Positions 31,575 to 44,241 are shown, counted from the first letter of the stretch. The stretch is 64,000 nucleotides of DNA from Rhypophila decipiens (GCA_033297075.1 MU858143.1:62001-126000); one strand, 5' to 3'. Made by a program: numbers and translations. Notes: generated by a model not told the origin, from the sequence alone.

Positions 31575-31780
31575 TTTCCCCAACCGCTTCAGGCTCCTCA
31601 CCTGGATTTGTTCTTCTCTCCCTTTGTCAATCCATCAACCCATTTACCTCTCTCGTCTCCCAATAGTCAACCTTTCACGGGGAGGCAGACTGACGCGAAC
31701 AAGTTGAACGTCCTTTTATCGACCGACAGCATTCATCTTTCTCGAGTCTGGTGTCAAACGTTCACACATCACCGCCCACA

Positions 31781-33377
31781 ATGGCGTCTTCCTCGACTGC
31801 TGTGCAGGCTGAGGCCTTCCCGGATGGAACCACCGATTTCGTCCCCCTCAGAGGAAAGAAGTACGACCTCAAGAAGCCTCGTAAGTTCACCCCACGACAC
31901 TCACCAGGCCAGCGTCGAGCCTAATGTTTCTAACTTGTCGGCTCTTTTACAGATATCACCGACCAACCGATTACTTTGAAGAACTGGTATAAGCACGTCA
32001 ACTGGCTGAACACCTACTTCATCATCTTCGTACCACTTATGGGGTTGGTTTCGTCGTATTGGGTGCCTCTTCAGACAAAGACTCTGATCTTCGCTGTGGC
32101 GTATTACTACTTCGCTGGGCTCGGTATCACCGCCGGATACCATCGTCTCTGGGCGCATACTTCATACAAGGCTGCCCTTCCTCTCAAGATCTTCCTCGCG
32201 GCTGCCGGTGCTGCCGCTGTCGAGGGAAGTGCGAGATGGTGGTCCAGGGATCACCGTGCCCACCACCGTTACACCGATACCGAGAAGGACCCCTATTCCG
32301 TTCGCAAGGGACTGCTCTACAGCCAGTATGTGCTCTGAACATATCTCCTGCAGTATCAGAAGCTGACCATATTTTAGTATTGGCTGGATGGTCATGAAGC
32401 AGAACCCTCGGAGAATTGGTCGGACTGACATCACAGACCTCAACGAGGATCCCGTCGTCGTTTGGCAACACCAGAACTATCTCAAGAGCGTTGTCACCAT
32501 GGCCCTCGTCGTCCCCACCGTCGTCTGCGGGCTTTTGTGGAACGACTGGATTGGCGGATTCGTGTATGCCGGCATTCTTCGCATTTTCTTCATCCAGCAA
32601 GCCACCTTCTGTGTCAACAGCTTGGCCCACTGGCTCGGCGACCAACCTTTCGACGACCGCAATTCACCGAGAGATCATGTCATCACTGCTTTCGTCACCC
32701 TCGGCGAAGGTTATCACAAGTATGTTATGCTCCGTCCCTTGAACACTGGGACCGTATACTAACCTTCTTCAAGTTTCCACCACGAGTTCCCTAGCGACTT
32801 CCGCAACGCCATCGAGTGGTGGCAATACGACCCGACAAAGTGGTTCATCTGGACCATGAAGCAGATCGGCCTTGCCTACGACCTGAAGACTTTCCCGTCC
32901 AACGAAATCGAGAAGGGTAGACTTCAACAGCTCCAAAAGAAGCTTGACCAGAAGCGATCGACTCTTGACTGGGGTATTCCCCTCGAAAACCTCCCAGTCG
33001 TCAGCTGGGACGATTTCGTTGCCGAGTCCAAGAATGGAAAGGCCTGGATCGCTGTTGCGGGCGTTATTCACGATGTTGGCAAGTTCATTGCTGACCACCC
33101 CGGTGGCAAGGCATTGATTACGGCTGCTATCGGAAAGGATGCCACTGCCATATTCAACGGTGGCGTTTATGATCACTCCAACGCCGCCCACAACCTTCTC
33201 TCCACCATGCGTGTTGGTGTCCTCCGTGGCGGGTGCGAGGTTGAGATTTGGAAACGTGCCCAAGCTGAGAACAAGGACGTTGTTACTATCAACGACTCGA
33301 CCGGTACACGGATTGTCCGCGCTGGAACCCAGGTGACCCGTGTTTCCCAGCCTGTTGCCACCGCTGATGCGGCTTGA
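31781..33377 (+). CDS. OLE1: Acyl-CoA (stearoyl-CoA) delta-9 desaturase with cytochrome b5 domain
   Basis: Model join(31781..31880,31953..32325,32378..32719,32774..33377), 472 aa. It introduces the first double bond into palmitoyl- and stearoyl-CoA in the ER membrane. The three di-iron histidine boxes are intact: HRLWAH (97-102), HRAHH (134-138) and HNFHH (271-275). Hydrophobic membrane segments are visible ([35 protein letters not shown]). The C-terminal cytochrome b5 domain, the built-in electron donor of fungal OLE1 proteins, has the haem motif HPGG (380-383). Intron 1 splits a His codon before ITDQPIT, intron 2 another before IGWM, and intron 3 falls inside the third His box, so splicing is required for activity. 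A TATA box and pyrimidine-rich leader precede the ATG. Confidence 0.96.
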
Positions 33378-35628
33378 GCAACAAGTTTTGTTGGGATCAA
33401 GTGGTGTATAAAATCACGAAATCCACCATGGAGAGGGATTGAAAACATTGCGCCCTCTAGTATTATTGATCTACGGAGGCGCTCCCAACGTTGCTTTCAT
33501 GTTCAGGGAGATATTTTGTTGTGTGGGGAGAAGCCTGCCTCCCTAAGGTCAGATGGCTACCTCGGCACCAGCTCACTTCGCCTAGAAGTTAATCTTCGCT
33601 TCACCCGTAAGGGTATTTTATTACGGCGTGAAAAGTTGACGGCGTAATTTTGGTGGTATGGCGGTGCATTTAACGTGTGATGAAAGACACGAGCATTGAA
33701 CAATACAGCCCCAAGCTCAGACGGGATTGACCAAGCAATTCATTTAGATCATCATTATTATTAGCATTTACGGGAAAGGGTTTGGGAAAGGAATACATGT
33801 CATTAATATCTTGTCAATTATTTGACCGTTAGGAAACGATGTCAGTAAAGTCTTTGAAATTGAACGGTTTGAAGTTCAGTTTGTTCCCCTATGCAGCGTC
33901 AATACATATCTAGATGTTGGATGAATAAATGTCACGTTTCGATAGTTTGGTCTTGCATCTCTAACAGTAAAAACTTAGGAGCTAATACAATCATAGCAAA
34001 GGAAGTGTAAGGAGGTAGATGAAGTAATCAAGAGAAGGAGACGAACACGGAAGACAGCGTCGCAAACATTAGACCGATAGATTCGATACCCAAAGAAGGA
34101 CAGTTGCACGTACATTCGACAGGTACTTGCACACACAACCAGCTGCTCAATCTCTCACTCACCGAAATAAACACACATGCGCCCAAAGGGTGAGAGATGG
34201 AGATAAAGACCAGGATAAGATGGGAAAAAAGGAGTTGAAAATCATCGAAGATAATTGCTTAGGTATCTGTCCTGTCTGGTCCATCTTCAAGCCCAACGTA
34301 TTACTGGTAGACCCTAATACCACCCATCCAGCCCCTTCCATCCAGATCCGCATCATCCCCATCCATGAGTCGTTTTTGAGTATGCGATCAATTCTACCAT
34401 TGCCCGCCCCCATCTGAGCTCGAAGTAACGAGGGTATACCACCCGCCAACAGGCCAGACCAGAGAAAGACCGATAGAGCCAGACTAGAAATCTCTCAGGT
34501 GGTCAAACCAGCAAACTCGGTCCGCTCCCCTATGCTTCCACGTCTTGAGCTGACCTTCCAGTGCGTAAGAGAAGGGGGGAGAAAATATATGGAAAAAAAA
34601 GAAGAAAAATCAGCGGTAGAAATGGCCAGACAGATCAGATGGGTCGATAGTCCCGGATCTGGCACAAGAGATATTGAAATGACGGAAATAGAAAGTAGAT
34701 CATCAAGACAACCGATCGCTTTCATGGGGACAAAAAGAAGAGAAGAAGTAAGTGTATTAGTAAGAATAAGAAATCACACCGTCCAACTCCCCAATTAAGG
34801 TCTTGACCAATCCGTACCTGTTCATGCCGCGTTTGTCCTCTTCAGCAACGCCAAATTAGGCCCTCCTCCATCTTTATACCTTGTGCGTTGAGTGTGGAAA
34901 GTTTATGGTCCTCGTAAAAACCGCCATCGACCCAAGCCGAAAAGTGCGGGATATCTGCGCCTCTGACTTCGTTGCCAGTCCATGCAGCAGAAAGAAACGA
35001 AAAAAAAGAAAACCCAAAAAGAAAGAAAATGTCGTGCCGTCCTCCGTGATCGCCGCAAATATTCGCATCCCCCATGAAGAAAACTGCGCAAGAATGAGTG
35101 AGTCCCAAACGTAAACGCCCAAACTATGCCGTACCGCGATGTGATGCTATGCCATGCCACCCCACAATCGTTCGTTGTAAGCCAGTAAAACGCCCAAACA
35201 GGAGGAGAGGAAAGAACCGCAAATATAAAGAATGCCCGAACAACTGGTTCATCCATCAGGTAAGTAAGAATGGAAAGTTTGGCGTGGGACTCAAGGGTAA
35301 AACAAGGCATATATCCCCAAGCAGCTGGGGGGAAGTAGACGGTGAACAGAAACACTCAAGGGGGGAACTTGAATCGCCCAAGCGATGGAGACAGCGCAAG
35401 AAGTCCCAAAAAAGTGTTCAAAGATGAACAGTAAACAAGGCGTCCATCGGTGCGGTTTTCGTTGCATCTCATCGATTTCATGAATGCCAAGACGTAGACA
35501 ACGTTCGATTGAGTTTCAACCAGAATGTTAGCCATAGATCCCGAGCATACCGGGAGAGACGTCGTACATCAAACCACCGATGCGCTAGGAAAGAGGCCAG
35601 GTTGGTTATGCTCGGAGACTCCCATTTT
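33378..35628. other. Convergent intergenic region, 2.25 kb
   Basis: Lies between convergent 3' ends of the desaturase and the SNF2-RING gene. AT-rich from about 33600 to 34200. The desaturase 3' UTR and a long downstream tract of the SNF2 gene should lie here. Open frames near 34500-35430 are Lys/Arg-rich readings of purine-rich DNA and are not accepted. Confidence 0.55.
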
Positions 35629-38600
35629 TTACTTGAAAAGACTGCGCAGATCCATCAAGCGCCGCTTCGCTGCCTCTGTACGGTCCATGACCTTGTCTTT
35701 GTCACGGCCATCCATGCTGAGGCTGGCGAGCTGCTTTTTCTTTTCTTGCAGATCGAGCATCTTTTCCTCGAAGCTGTTGGCCATGATGTACCGAACGGTG
35801 CGCACGGGGCGCTTCTGTCCCAGACGATGAACACGATCAACGGCCTGCGCCTCGGCGGCGGGGTTGAACTGAGGCTCCATGACGTAGACGGTATTTCCAG
35901 TGGTAAGATTGAGGCCAAGACCGCCCGCCATAATGCTGACAAGAATGACTTGTACAGTCGGGTCGTCGCGGAAAGCATCCATGGCGGCATTCCTGGCAGG
36001 CCGGGTCATCTTGCCATCAAGACGTGTGTAGGTAATACCGACATTGTCGAGGGCTATCTGAATCAAGTCCAGATGGGACGTCCAGCCAGAGAAGACAACG
36101 GCCTTGTAGGGCGGCCCATGGGGATTCGCGAGGCTTTGTTGCTTCTGCTGAAGGAGGTCCTCGAGTAAGGCGCGGGTCTTGGTGTGAGGGCCAGTATAAC
36201 GCTCGTCGGCAACGAGCTTGCCAGTGCCTCCCTTGTTGCTCTTGACCGATCGTGACTCGTGCTCCACGTCGGCCCGGGTACGGCGAAGCTCAACGCACAA
36301 CGACTTGTCGATGCTAGCGCAAACATTGCATGTAGAGTCGAGACATCCGTTCTGCCCAGTGCGAACCGAGTTCATGCAAGTGGGGCAATAAACGTGAAAG
36401 CACTGAGCCATGAAACCAAGGATGTCTTCCTGGCGTTCCGACTCTAGATCGACCACCTCACTGGAGCCCAGTTTGCGGTTGCACTTGAAACAGTTGTCAC
36501 TGTTACCCTCTTGCATGAGATAGAACATCTCGTACGCCTTGGTTTCCTGCAAGACGGGCTTCTCGTCGTCATCATCGCTATCGATGTCGATCGCTGTGTC
36601 GGCAGTCATTCCCTGGAGGTCAGCAAGATCTTCGTCACTTAGGAGGTCTTTGCCGTGCGCGCAGATCAGCCGAAGCTGGAGAATAGATCGCAGGATGTGG
36701 ATCATTGTCTTGCCGCCGAGAATCCGCTCCTGCCCGATACCCTGGCCGGTCAGCACCTTAACCCGTTCTTGCGCCGTCCGAGAGAACCAATTGTAGACAC
36801 GTTGCTCGTCGGGGGAGAAATCAAGTCTGATGACCTGATCTGTTCGTGGCGGAAGATCAATCTTGTCCTTCAATCGACGCAGTGTTATCGTGTCAACCAA
36901 GACCCGAAGCTTCGGCACAATCTCAGGGTCAGCATTCTTGAAGGGAGTGATGATGTAGTGAATGAATTTGGCCCTCTCGTCGAATGGTTTGATGCGGAGG
37001 AATGCCAGGAGCGAGGCAAGATCCTCGAGCTTGTTCTGAACGGGCGTTCCCGTGACAGCCCACCGACGGCTCGCCTGCAGGCGGCAAATGGATTTGAAAG
37101 CCAAGGTGTTTTGCTCTCGGATCATATGCGCTTCATCGAGGACGATTCGGAACCAGCCAATCTGCTCGAGAGGATAAACTCCCCTCTTCTTCTTCACTCG
37201 TGCGTTCAACTCGCTGGAGACAGAACCATAAGTGGTGATGACCAGGTCATAGCTAGCAAGCTGAGTCACGTCTTTGATGCGGTTTGGGCCGTGGTAAACA
37301 TGATACGAAAGAGTGCCTGGCTTGATGTGCTGCTTGATCTGCTCCTCCCAATTCGTGACGGTGCTCAATGGGCATATCAAGAGCGTGGCTCTCCCGTTTT
37401 GAACAAGGTCTGTCAGCCCCATGGATTGGGGCCTTGGGACCTCAAAGTGCCTCCCAGCATGGGATGGCTTCCTCTCCGGCGCCTTAGGCTGAATGGGGTC
37501 ACTTGCCTTCCACACTGCCGCGTCATCCAGGGTGTTGGTGATTAGCGAAAGCACGCTAAGTGTCTTGCCCAGGCCCATCATGTCGGCGAGGATGCCACCA
37601 AGAGCCGGCGGCGGGCGCTCTCGCTGGACCGTGTTTGTGACGACATTGTAGAATATCTCTCCTCCGGTCCGGTCCCTCCTACGCTGCCAAGTCGAGCTGA
37701 CGGGCTGCAGGCTACCATCACCGTCGGGTATGACGTCGATTTCTCGCTGTGTCATGAAGTAAAGAGCTTGACGCTGATGCTTCAGTAGCTCGGTTGTGAC
37801 GCGTGCGCTGGGCAACATCTCTGGGAGCTCATCGGACTTTGGCAGCGAGTCAAAGACACCGAGAACTTCGGAGCGTATCTCTTCTACTGTGCGCACGGTC
37901 TGAGGACCTGGATTGGGTCGTGCGCCCGAGGATGGCCGATTCGCTTGGGCAAGCCTCGCGTCCTTAGAGTGAGGATTGTACACCTTGGTCCCGGCGTCCA
38001 CCCTTGGTGGGCTGAGCAGGTTGATGCTGTGCTGGAGAAGATGTTTCCCGACCGGATAGGCAAACTTGAAAGGCCCGTACAGCATCAATTCAAACTTAAT
38101 GACCTTTGAAACTTGCTGGCCGACATGCTCACCGGGCTCCTTGCGTCTCATGGGAATCCTGCAGTCAGTCCGACACCTCAGCCTTTCGGTATCGAGTAAT
38201 TTTGCCAGGCAGTCCGCTGTTTTGTGGTCAACCTTTCCAATTACGGTTCGGGTATGATCGTAGACAAATATATTGCTTGTGCCATCGCCAGTTTTCTTCC
38301 TCAAAACCACCTTGACTTGCGGCCAGTACCCATCGCCGCCAATAGCAACCATTCCGGGCTTCGGAGCGGGGACCTGATGACACTTGATCATGGCGCCCTC
38401 CATCATTCCGTAGCACACCTCCGCTTCTTGAGGGTCGGGCTGAGTGGCTCCATTTTGGACAACAATGGGATCCGATTCGGTCTCTGTCAGATCAACCGTC
38501 TCCATTTGCCTCACCGGAAGTGCCGTCATAGGCTCAAGCCGTGTCATGGGCTCGATCCGGGGCCTTCTAATCTCCTCTGCAAGGACTCCGCTGCTGGAAA

Positions 38601-39143
38601 TCCGGAGGTTGTTATCCACCACCTTCCCATCGTCCTCATTTTGCGTTTTTCTGCGCTTCGGCTGAGGCACAGCGGCCCGATCTTGAACATTATTAAACCG
38701 TTCGATATGTTCGCCGTATGTAGAGTAAAAGACTGGCACGGTCGGAGGACTGTACGTCGGGCTGATGTATGGTAGACCTGAGAAATCGGGAGCGACGGCC
38801 CCATCGGGACTCGTGAACTGAAAAGTCATGTCGGTCGAGGAGGGCCCGTTTTGCATGACAGTACCGAGGTTTGCTGAGGCAGACTGGGGTCTGGGGGGCG
38901 AGCCAACAGAGACGTGTCTAGGATTGAGAAGTGCTGTCGCATCCCAGGTGGGCGTTGCGTTCGCCTGGAACGGCAAAGTGTTATGGCGTCTCTGGCCTGG
39001 GGCAGGATGGAGGATTAGCAGGGTTAACGAAGGCTTCAATCGGGCTTTCTATCGTGATTCTCTTCGGCAGGCCATCCTGCGACGAGAGAGATTACCTGCT
39101 GAGGGGGGCGCGACTCACCATTTGGATGGTTGCTGGATGCCAT
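35629..39143 (-). CDS. SNF2-family ATPase with RING finger (RAD5/HLTF-like)
   Basis: Model complement(join(35629..38996,39119..39143)), 1130 aa. Exon 1 is 25 nt (MASSNHPN), joined in frame to GQRRHNTLPF. A disordered N-terminus is followed by a possible HIRAN-like region (about 225-340). The SNF2 N-lobe has Walker A MGLGKT (about residue 480) and DEAH box (about 625) plus WAVTGTPVQNKLEDL. A RING-type Cys/His array begins CFKCNRKLG (about 840-900) and lies between the two helicase lobes, the hallmark of the RAD5/RAD16/HLTF branch. The C-lobe shows RLDGKMTRPARN, AGGLGLNLT and DRVHRLGQKRPV. Relatives move along DNA and act as E3 ubiquitin ligases in post-replication repair or gene regulation. 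Exact orthology (RAD5, RAD16 or ULS1) is not settled by eye. The ATG at 39039 within intron 1 is the alternative start. Confidence 0.88.
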
Positions 39144-40938
39144 TTCTTCAAGGCCTAATCCCACCGCAGCAGATAACTGCGCGCCACAGGGAAAGAGCGA
39201 ATGGTGTGAGATCTGCAAAGAAAGCCGTCATTCCCAGCGCAATGAAACGCAGGTGAAGATGAGCGGTCTGAGTGAAGTGGGAGGCTCGGGCAGGTGACAA
39301 AGCGAGGTTGCTGCTGATCAGAGCGGGGGAGAGTTGCGCCGTCAGGAAGTTTTTGGGCGTAGGTTTGGTTGTATTATGAAAATATACCAGATAAGACAAA
39401 CTTGGTCTAGAGAAGATAAGAGGGGCAGAAAAAAACACCAGGCCGCCTCGTATGGTCTGGGATGAAAGGGCGAGAAAGGACGATGGACGCTTGGTGTAGA
39501 AATCAGGTAGGCAGGTACCTCCAGCCTTGAAGAGATAACGGCTGAAGATGTCCCAGATAGGCGGAAAACTGGTGCAAGTAAGCCAAAGTGCGCAGAACAA
39601 CTCGCAGGAGACGCAAAAGCATAAGAATGTGGTCAGCTGCTCCAGAAGCTTGAGATTTGTTGCCGATGTTTTCCTCCGTCAAAACATTTAGTAGGTACGC
39701 AGGCCAGAGTCGCAAAATCGGCAAATGGAGGTTACAAGCACGGCGTCACTTTTGAGAGGCCGAAGCTTTATCGTTAAAGTGGTTGGATACGATAGCGTGG
39801 ATAGGCGCGTGATCCTGCACCGATGCAGAAGGGGGGCTGGCACGTGCCACAAGGTAATCAGTGCTAGGGTTTGCACGTTACACCCGCACCTTTGTTTTTT
39901 TTTAGCGCGGCTCTCGTTTCCAAACTTCTGCCACTGCCGTTCCTCGCCTAAAAACAGGGCAATGGAAGTTGCTGTGGCAAACCCCTGCAAATCGACCTGT
40001 AGCAGTGCAGACGCTGCAATGAAAATGAAATACGTAAAGAAGCCCTTTGCGCGGAAAGACGTACACGTGTACTACCAGTCGCCGCTCGAACAGTACGGAG
40101 CCGGGGGCCTTTTTGATCTCAATATCTTCGGCTTCCCGGGCCTGATCGCATAATCAACACTGCAGCTAAGATTCTCACATGAGCAACAAACCCGAGCTAG
40201 AGGACCCAGGATTTTCATCTTATCAACCAGGCAAGAAATCTTTGCAGAGCACGTGGCCAGTCTCTGACACCAACTCCCTTTTCATTACACATATCATCAT
40301 GACTGCCCAGCCTGATCACCGCCATTTGCGCCAGCTATTTTGAGAGGAAAAGAGAACCCAAAGGGTGAAAATCAGGCGGCTCTCTGATCATGGACCTCCA
40401 AAGCTTCAATACAAATATACGTGCATATCTTGGGTCCTTAACACCACAGCTCGATGTATGGCATTCCAAACACTCCTTAAGGCAAGGCCGAGGACGCCAT
40501 AAAAAGATGGAATATCTCTAGATGGAGACATTCGAACCACCAGACACTTCTTCCAGTCTCTGTTTCCCATTATACATTGCAGCACCGGTTTTCTCTGCCC
40601 TTACCTCCGACAGACTTGATGGAGCATCGGCACTGTCTCGTATGTACGAGTAAGCAGCAAATGGCCAAGAGTATTCGAAATCTTTGGGGAAACAACACTT
40701 CTTCCTCGGTCACAGATTTTGATAGATAACAGCTCCCCTTTACTGTCTGCTGACGACGGCTACTGCTCTTCAGTGGCCTCGAGAAGTGTGGTCGGATTGT
40801 CAAGTCGGCAGCGTTTCGTCTTTGGTTCTTGGTTGTGATAAAAGGCGTTGGTATTCTGTCCCTTAGCAGTCGTTAGAAGAAGCCATTTGGCGGGAAATTA
40901 ATAAGCTAAATGCACGAGAACGAGGTCGGCCAACCAAC
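39144..40938. other. Intergenic region upstream of the SNF2-RING gene
   Basis: 1.8 kb with no confident gene. A plus-strand frame at 39725-40153 (142 codons, ending NIFGFPGLIA) has no recognisable family and shares the DNA with a frame on the other strand. The SNF2 promoter should lie just right of 39143. Confidence 0.45.
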
Positions 40939-41553
40939 CTAATCAATGTCCAGAGCTCCTTCGGTGGACATATGACGGTCACCGTCGTCGTGATCGCTAA
41001 CCACCACCTCCGAGCAAAGCGGTGACTTCAACTCTACACTGGTAGTCATCAAGCCAGCGTGATGATGGTGATGGTAGTGACAGTGAGAATGTTCCCTAAG
41101 AAAATGATCCCGGCTTCGGCTCCTCGTCCTCTGGCGCCTCCTACGGCAAGTGGATAACGGCAAAAGCAGCAGCGGTACATCCCGCGGCGTGTAAGACCGG
41201 GACGGGCTCTGGCTCCGCCTCCTTCCCCGACGACTCAGTTGGACAATTCGGAGGATATGCTCCTTGGAGGGGGAGCCTGATTCGTTCCGGTCTCGAGCAA
41301 AATTTCGGGACCTGCTCCGAGCTACCACGGATGTTGACCGATGCCGGGATCGTCCTCTGAGGTTCCCGGACTCGCCGGATGGGGTCTGTTTTCTTCCGGT
41401 GTTATATCTCATCCTAGATTCAAGCCCCTCTGTGCGTCGAATCCTCTTTCGCCCACGCTGCACCTCGGTATCTCCTGCCGCTGATAGGAAGGCAAAGGTA
41501 GTCATGTTCTCCTCGGCAGTCGCCGTAATAGCCGTGTCGATGTGATCATTCAT
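40939..41553 (-). CDS. Possible Arg/Ser-rich protein, unknown
   Basis: Single open frame; from the ATG at 41553 (MNDHIDTAITATAEENMTT) it encodes 204 aa; the frame remains open to 41643. Not recognised. The middle is rich in RS/SR dipeptides (RGRSRHRSTSVVARSRSRNF; RRSQSPSRSYTPRDV), like splicing-related proteins, followed by a His run (HCHYHHHHHAG) and an acidic tail ending STEGALDID. Compositional resemblance to RS proteins is an observation; a role in RNA processing would be speculation. Opposing frames on the plus strand are shorter. It may be a lineage-specific gene or a chance frame. Confidence 0.4.
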   Translation of the reverse strand: MNDHIDTAITATAEENMTTFAFLSAAGDTEVQRGRKRIRRTEGLESRMRYNTGRKQTPSGESGNLRGRSRHRSTSVVARSRSRNFARDRNESGSPSKEHILRIVQLSRRGRRRSQSPSRSYTPRDVPLLLLPLSTCRRRRQRTRSRSRDHFLREHSHCHYHHHHHAGLMTTSVELKSPLCSEVVVSDHDDGDRHMSTEGALDID

Positions 41554-42782
41554 AGCTTTAGTGCCGTGCGAATTGTAGGCAAACTCTGGAGCAAGATGAA
41601 TACGCCAAGCTTGTCTAGATCTCCTGCATCGACTTGTACGCAAGTGCGTCCCGGATGAGGAGACACCAAGTAATTTAATTGCTTATTACACTTGGTCGAC
41701 CCTGTCCAACCTATACTGTGGGGACGGAGGAGGTCTGAGCACGCATTGACAACGGCGAAACGCAAGGGCAGTTGAGCAATCAACCCCTTGAGCTCGACCA
41801 TCTCTGACTAGTGGCCCCTGATCAAAACGTTAAGCAACCGCGCCCACGAGGCTCCATTGATTCGCACCAAAAGGTCTGATTGCCTGGCTCGACGTGCTCT
41901 CGACTACCTAGGTCGAGGGGCATTGACACCGCACTTTCTAGACAAGGTTCGACCAGAGGTCTGTCGGTGTGTGACGTTGTTGCCTTTGCGAGTCATATGC
42001 TGTGGAACTACCAGGTACGGCGGTAGCAAGGCAGACCATTCCGTGATCATGAAGCTCGCTGACAAATCTGGGGCTGAGGACCTATACTGTCACTGTTGGA
42101 TGTCTTGATAGACATTGGACTCCAAAGTTCAAGAACGTCATGACGTTTGGCCTGAGAGAGATCGAACCCTATTCCGCGAAAATGAACATAATTGTACATT
42201 TTGACTTGCGAGATTGTTTTTCCGACCATGTCCTGCATTACTGCTGCTCAGGCTCCAAATTTCCCCTACCCTAATCCAAGCTGTGTATTATTAGACATAG
42301 GATGGTCGCAGCACCGGAGCGTGGCACAGACCAGAGCCACGGTGAGTTCTAGCCAGAACGTTGGAGATACCGGTAGCTCGTAACTTGATACTGTCCCCTA
42401 AACGTGTAGGAGCGCCGACTTGTCTGGAAAAGCAGAACTATGCCCTGTTAGCTGGGCTCGATAATAGCAGCAAGATTCAGCGGTCTCCTGTCGAAAAGCT
42501 AGGTTAGCTCTAACATCTTGAGTGGTATTTATACAAATCTATGGCCTAATGGATTACTTTACATGGACCCCTAATATTCGTTCTTCATATTAAACTGAAA
42601 TAGAACAACACATCATGCCACAGAGCCATAACAACGGCCCGACAGACAGGGCAGATGAGGACAAAGAAAAGGACTGCGCCACCATAGCTTGAAGCCGAGC
42701 TCGAGCTTTGCTTGCATCCGACACTTGTTTACAGCTCTGCCAAACTCCAGCTAGACTACGGTGCAAGCTCCGTTCGTCTCGT
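41554..42782. other. Intergenic region
   Basis: 1.2 kb between the possible RS-rich gene and the 3' end of AIM41. Several short frames on both strands, none convincing. AT-rich near 42520-42600, probably part of the AIM41 3' UTR. Confidence 0.45.
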
Positions 42783-43412
42783 CTATGCAGCAATCTTCTT
42801 GACAATCTTAGCCACCGCCGTCTTGTCAAAGTCTTTGCCCTCCAATAACCCCCCCGGGCCAACAAGCATCTTCATCAAGTTGCCCATACTTGGCGTATCA
42901 CCCGCAGCGGCGACCTGTTCTCTCGCCTGACCGGCCAGGATCTCGAGGTCCTGCTCGCTCAGGACCTGGACCCCGCTCTCGGCAGCATAATCGAGCAATA
43001 CCTTCACCTGCGCGGACTCCTTCTCGACGAGATCGTCCCGCCCGGCTGCCTTGAAGCCGTCGATGGCATCTTGCGAAGCCTGCGCCTGCTTCCGCAGGAG
43101 GGCGACTAACTGGGCGTCGGTCCGAATCGGGGAGGCGGTCTTGCTCGCGTTGAGGGCCGCTGCCAGGACGGAGCGGAGGACGCTGAGCCGGGTCGTGTCC
43201 TTTGCGCGCATGGCTGTTTTGAGGTCGCCTTTCATTTTTGTGAGCAGGGGAGGGGGGCTGGGCTCTGATTTCTCGGTTGAGTAGTAGCTTCGTTGGGTCA
43301 TGATGGTGATGTTTGAGATTATCGGGCTTGCTTGATTTTGTTTGATGACCAGACGGCTTGGTCCGCTCAGGATGCGCTGAAAAGCAGCTGGGTTGGATAA
43401 TCTGATTGCCAT
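42783..43412 (-). CDS. AIM41: AIM41 / GatB-YqeY domain mitochondrial protein
   Basis: Single exon, 209 aa. The first 45 residues (MAIRLSNPAAFQRILSGPSR ...RSYYSTE) form a mitochondrial presequence. The rest is a YqeY domain: LLTKMKGDLKTAMRAKDTTR at its start, LSVLRSVLAAALNASKT, and the C-terminal GNLMKMLVGPGGLLEG with DKTAVAKIVKKI. YqeY domains resemble the tail domain of the GatB amidotransferase subunit that contacts tRNA. The yeast counterpart AIM41 (altered inheritance of mitochondria 41) has no established biochemical role that I can state. Upstream DNA changes abruptly to AT-rich repeats about 200 bp beyond the ATG. Confidence 0.9.
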   Translation of the reverse strand: MAIRLSNPAAFQRILSGPSRLVIKQNQASPIISNITIMTQRSYYSTEKSEPSPPPLLTKMKGDLKTAMRAKDTTRLSVLRSVLAAALNASKTASPIRTDAQLVALLRKQAQASQDAIDGFKAAGRDDLVEKESAQVKVLLDYAAESGVQVLSEQDLEILAGQAREQVAAAGDTPSMGNLMKMLVGPGGLLEGKDFDKTAVAKIVKKIAA

Positions 43413-44241
43413 TTTTGGGGTTCTTTTGGAGGTCCTCTTGAACGGTTGTTTCTTGCCTTTTTTTTTCTTGTTTGTAGTATGTTGTAAAAGATTGGGCCGG
43501 TGATCTTGTTGATGTTTTTGTTTTGTTTGACTGAAATTTTGCGGAGCTGGGAGCTATGACCTCTACCCCGTACTCTGTACGTATTGTGTCGAGCTACCAT
43601 GCTGGGTTAAGGGGGTCCGGCAACATGTTGCCATAAGGGCTATGTGACGATTTGGGAATCTAGAACCACACCACTAGGCCAAACCTCCTTAAAAAGGATG
43701 CCAAATTCTAAGCTGCAAGCCAGCCTTAGAATTGTGTGTTATATAGTGGTTTCAATAGGGCACTATCGCTTGTGTTATCACGGCTCGCCGTGACAAGCTA
43801 CTATAAGCATGTTACGCCTGTAACAGAGGTACTTTTTTATAAGTATTATATTGGCGGTATGTGGGGTTACTCTGTTGCTTTATAACATGCTATTTTGGCC
43901 AGAAAATAGGGTTAACTTTATAAGCCTTACAATACAACATAACGCTACGGCCAAAAAAGACTGTTAGTTCTACAAGACTTATAATTTAATATATTATTAA
44001 AGCTAAGATAATATATTATTCAATGGCTAAACTAGCAAAAGAGTCAATCCTTACTTCAATTAACCTCCTTTACCCTATTTTTTTCAGTAGGGTTAGAAGG
44101 TTAATTGAGATAGCGATTTACTTGGCCCATGGATTACAAACACTTAGTTAATGTGACGAATGAGGCCATCGGGGTTAACGCCACGTTCCGTCAGCGAGAT
44201 GCAAAGTGGATCCAACTGTGGATCCTACCTCGGTTATAAAG
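43413..44241. other. AIM41 promoter, then AT-rich island
   Basis: The first 200 bp should be the AIM41 promoter. From about 43640 the DNA turns AT-rich, with many TTATA/TATTA stretches around 43840-44040 and no usable reading frame. An inverted repeat AATTCTAAG ... CTTAGAATT (43708-43737) and a palindromic TCACGGCTCGCCGTGA (near 43778-43793) are present. Looks like degraded repetitive DNA, possibly after repeat-induced point mutation. Confidence 0.5.

Larger units (their letters stand above)
28213..31780. other. 3.5-kb intergenic region with small repeats
   Basis: Lies between the 3' end of the kinase-like gene and the desaturase start. Holds a 16-bp tandem duplication and a CCGAT repeat (29168-29228), an imperfect inverted repeat (30517-30551 with 30667-30701), and CT-rich desaturase promoter DNA from about 31480. 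Reading frames here are short and overlap in conflicting strands; none is accepted as a gene. Confidence 0.5.

Noticed and set aside
39961..40153. 63-codon plus-strand small protein
   Set aside because: No recognisable features or supporting context; could be chance in intergenic DNA.
42121..42200. GGTTCGATC on the minus strand as a tRNA T-arm
   Set aside because: No matching A box or paired stems at the expected distance.
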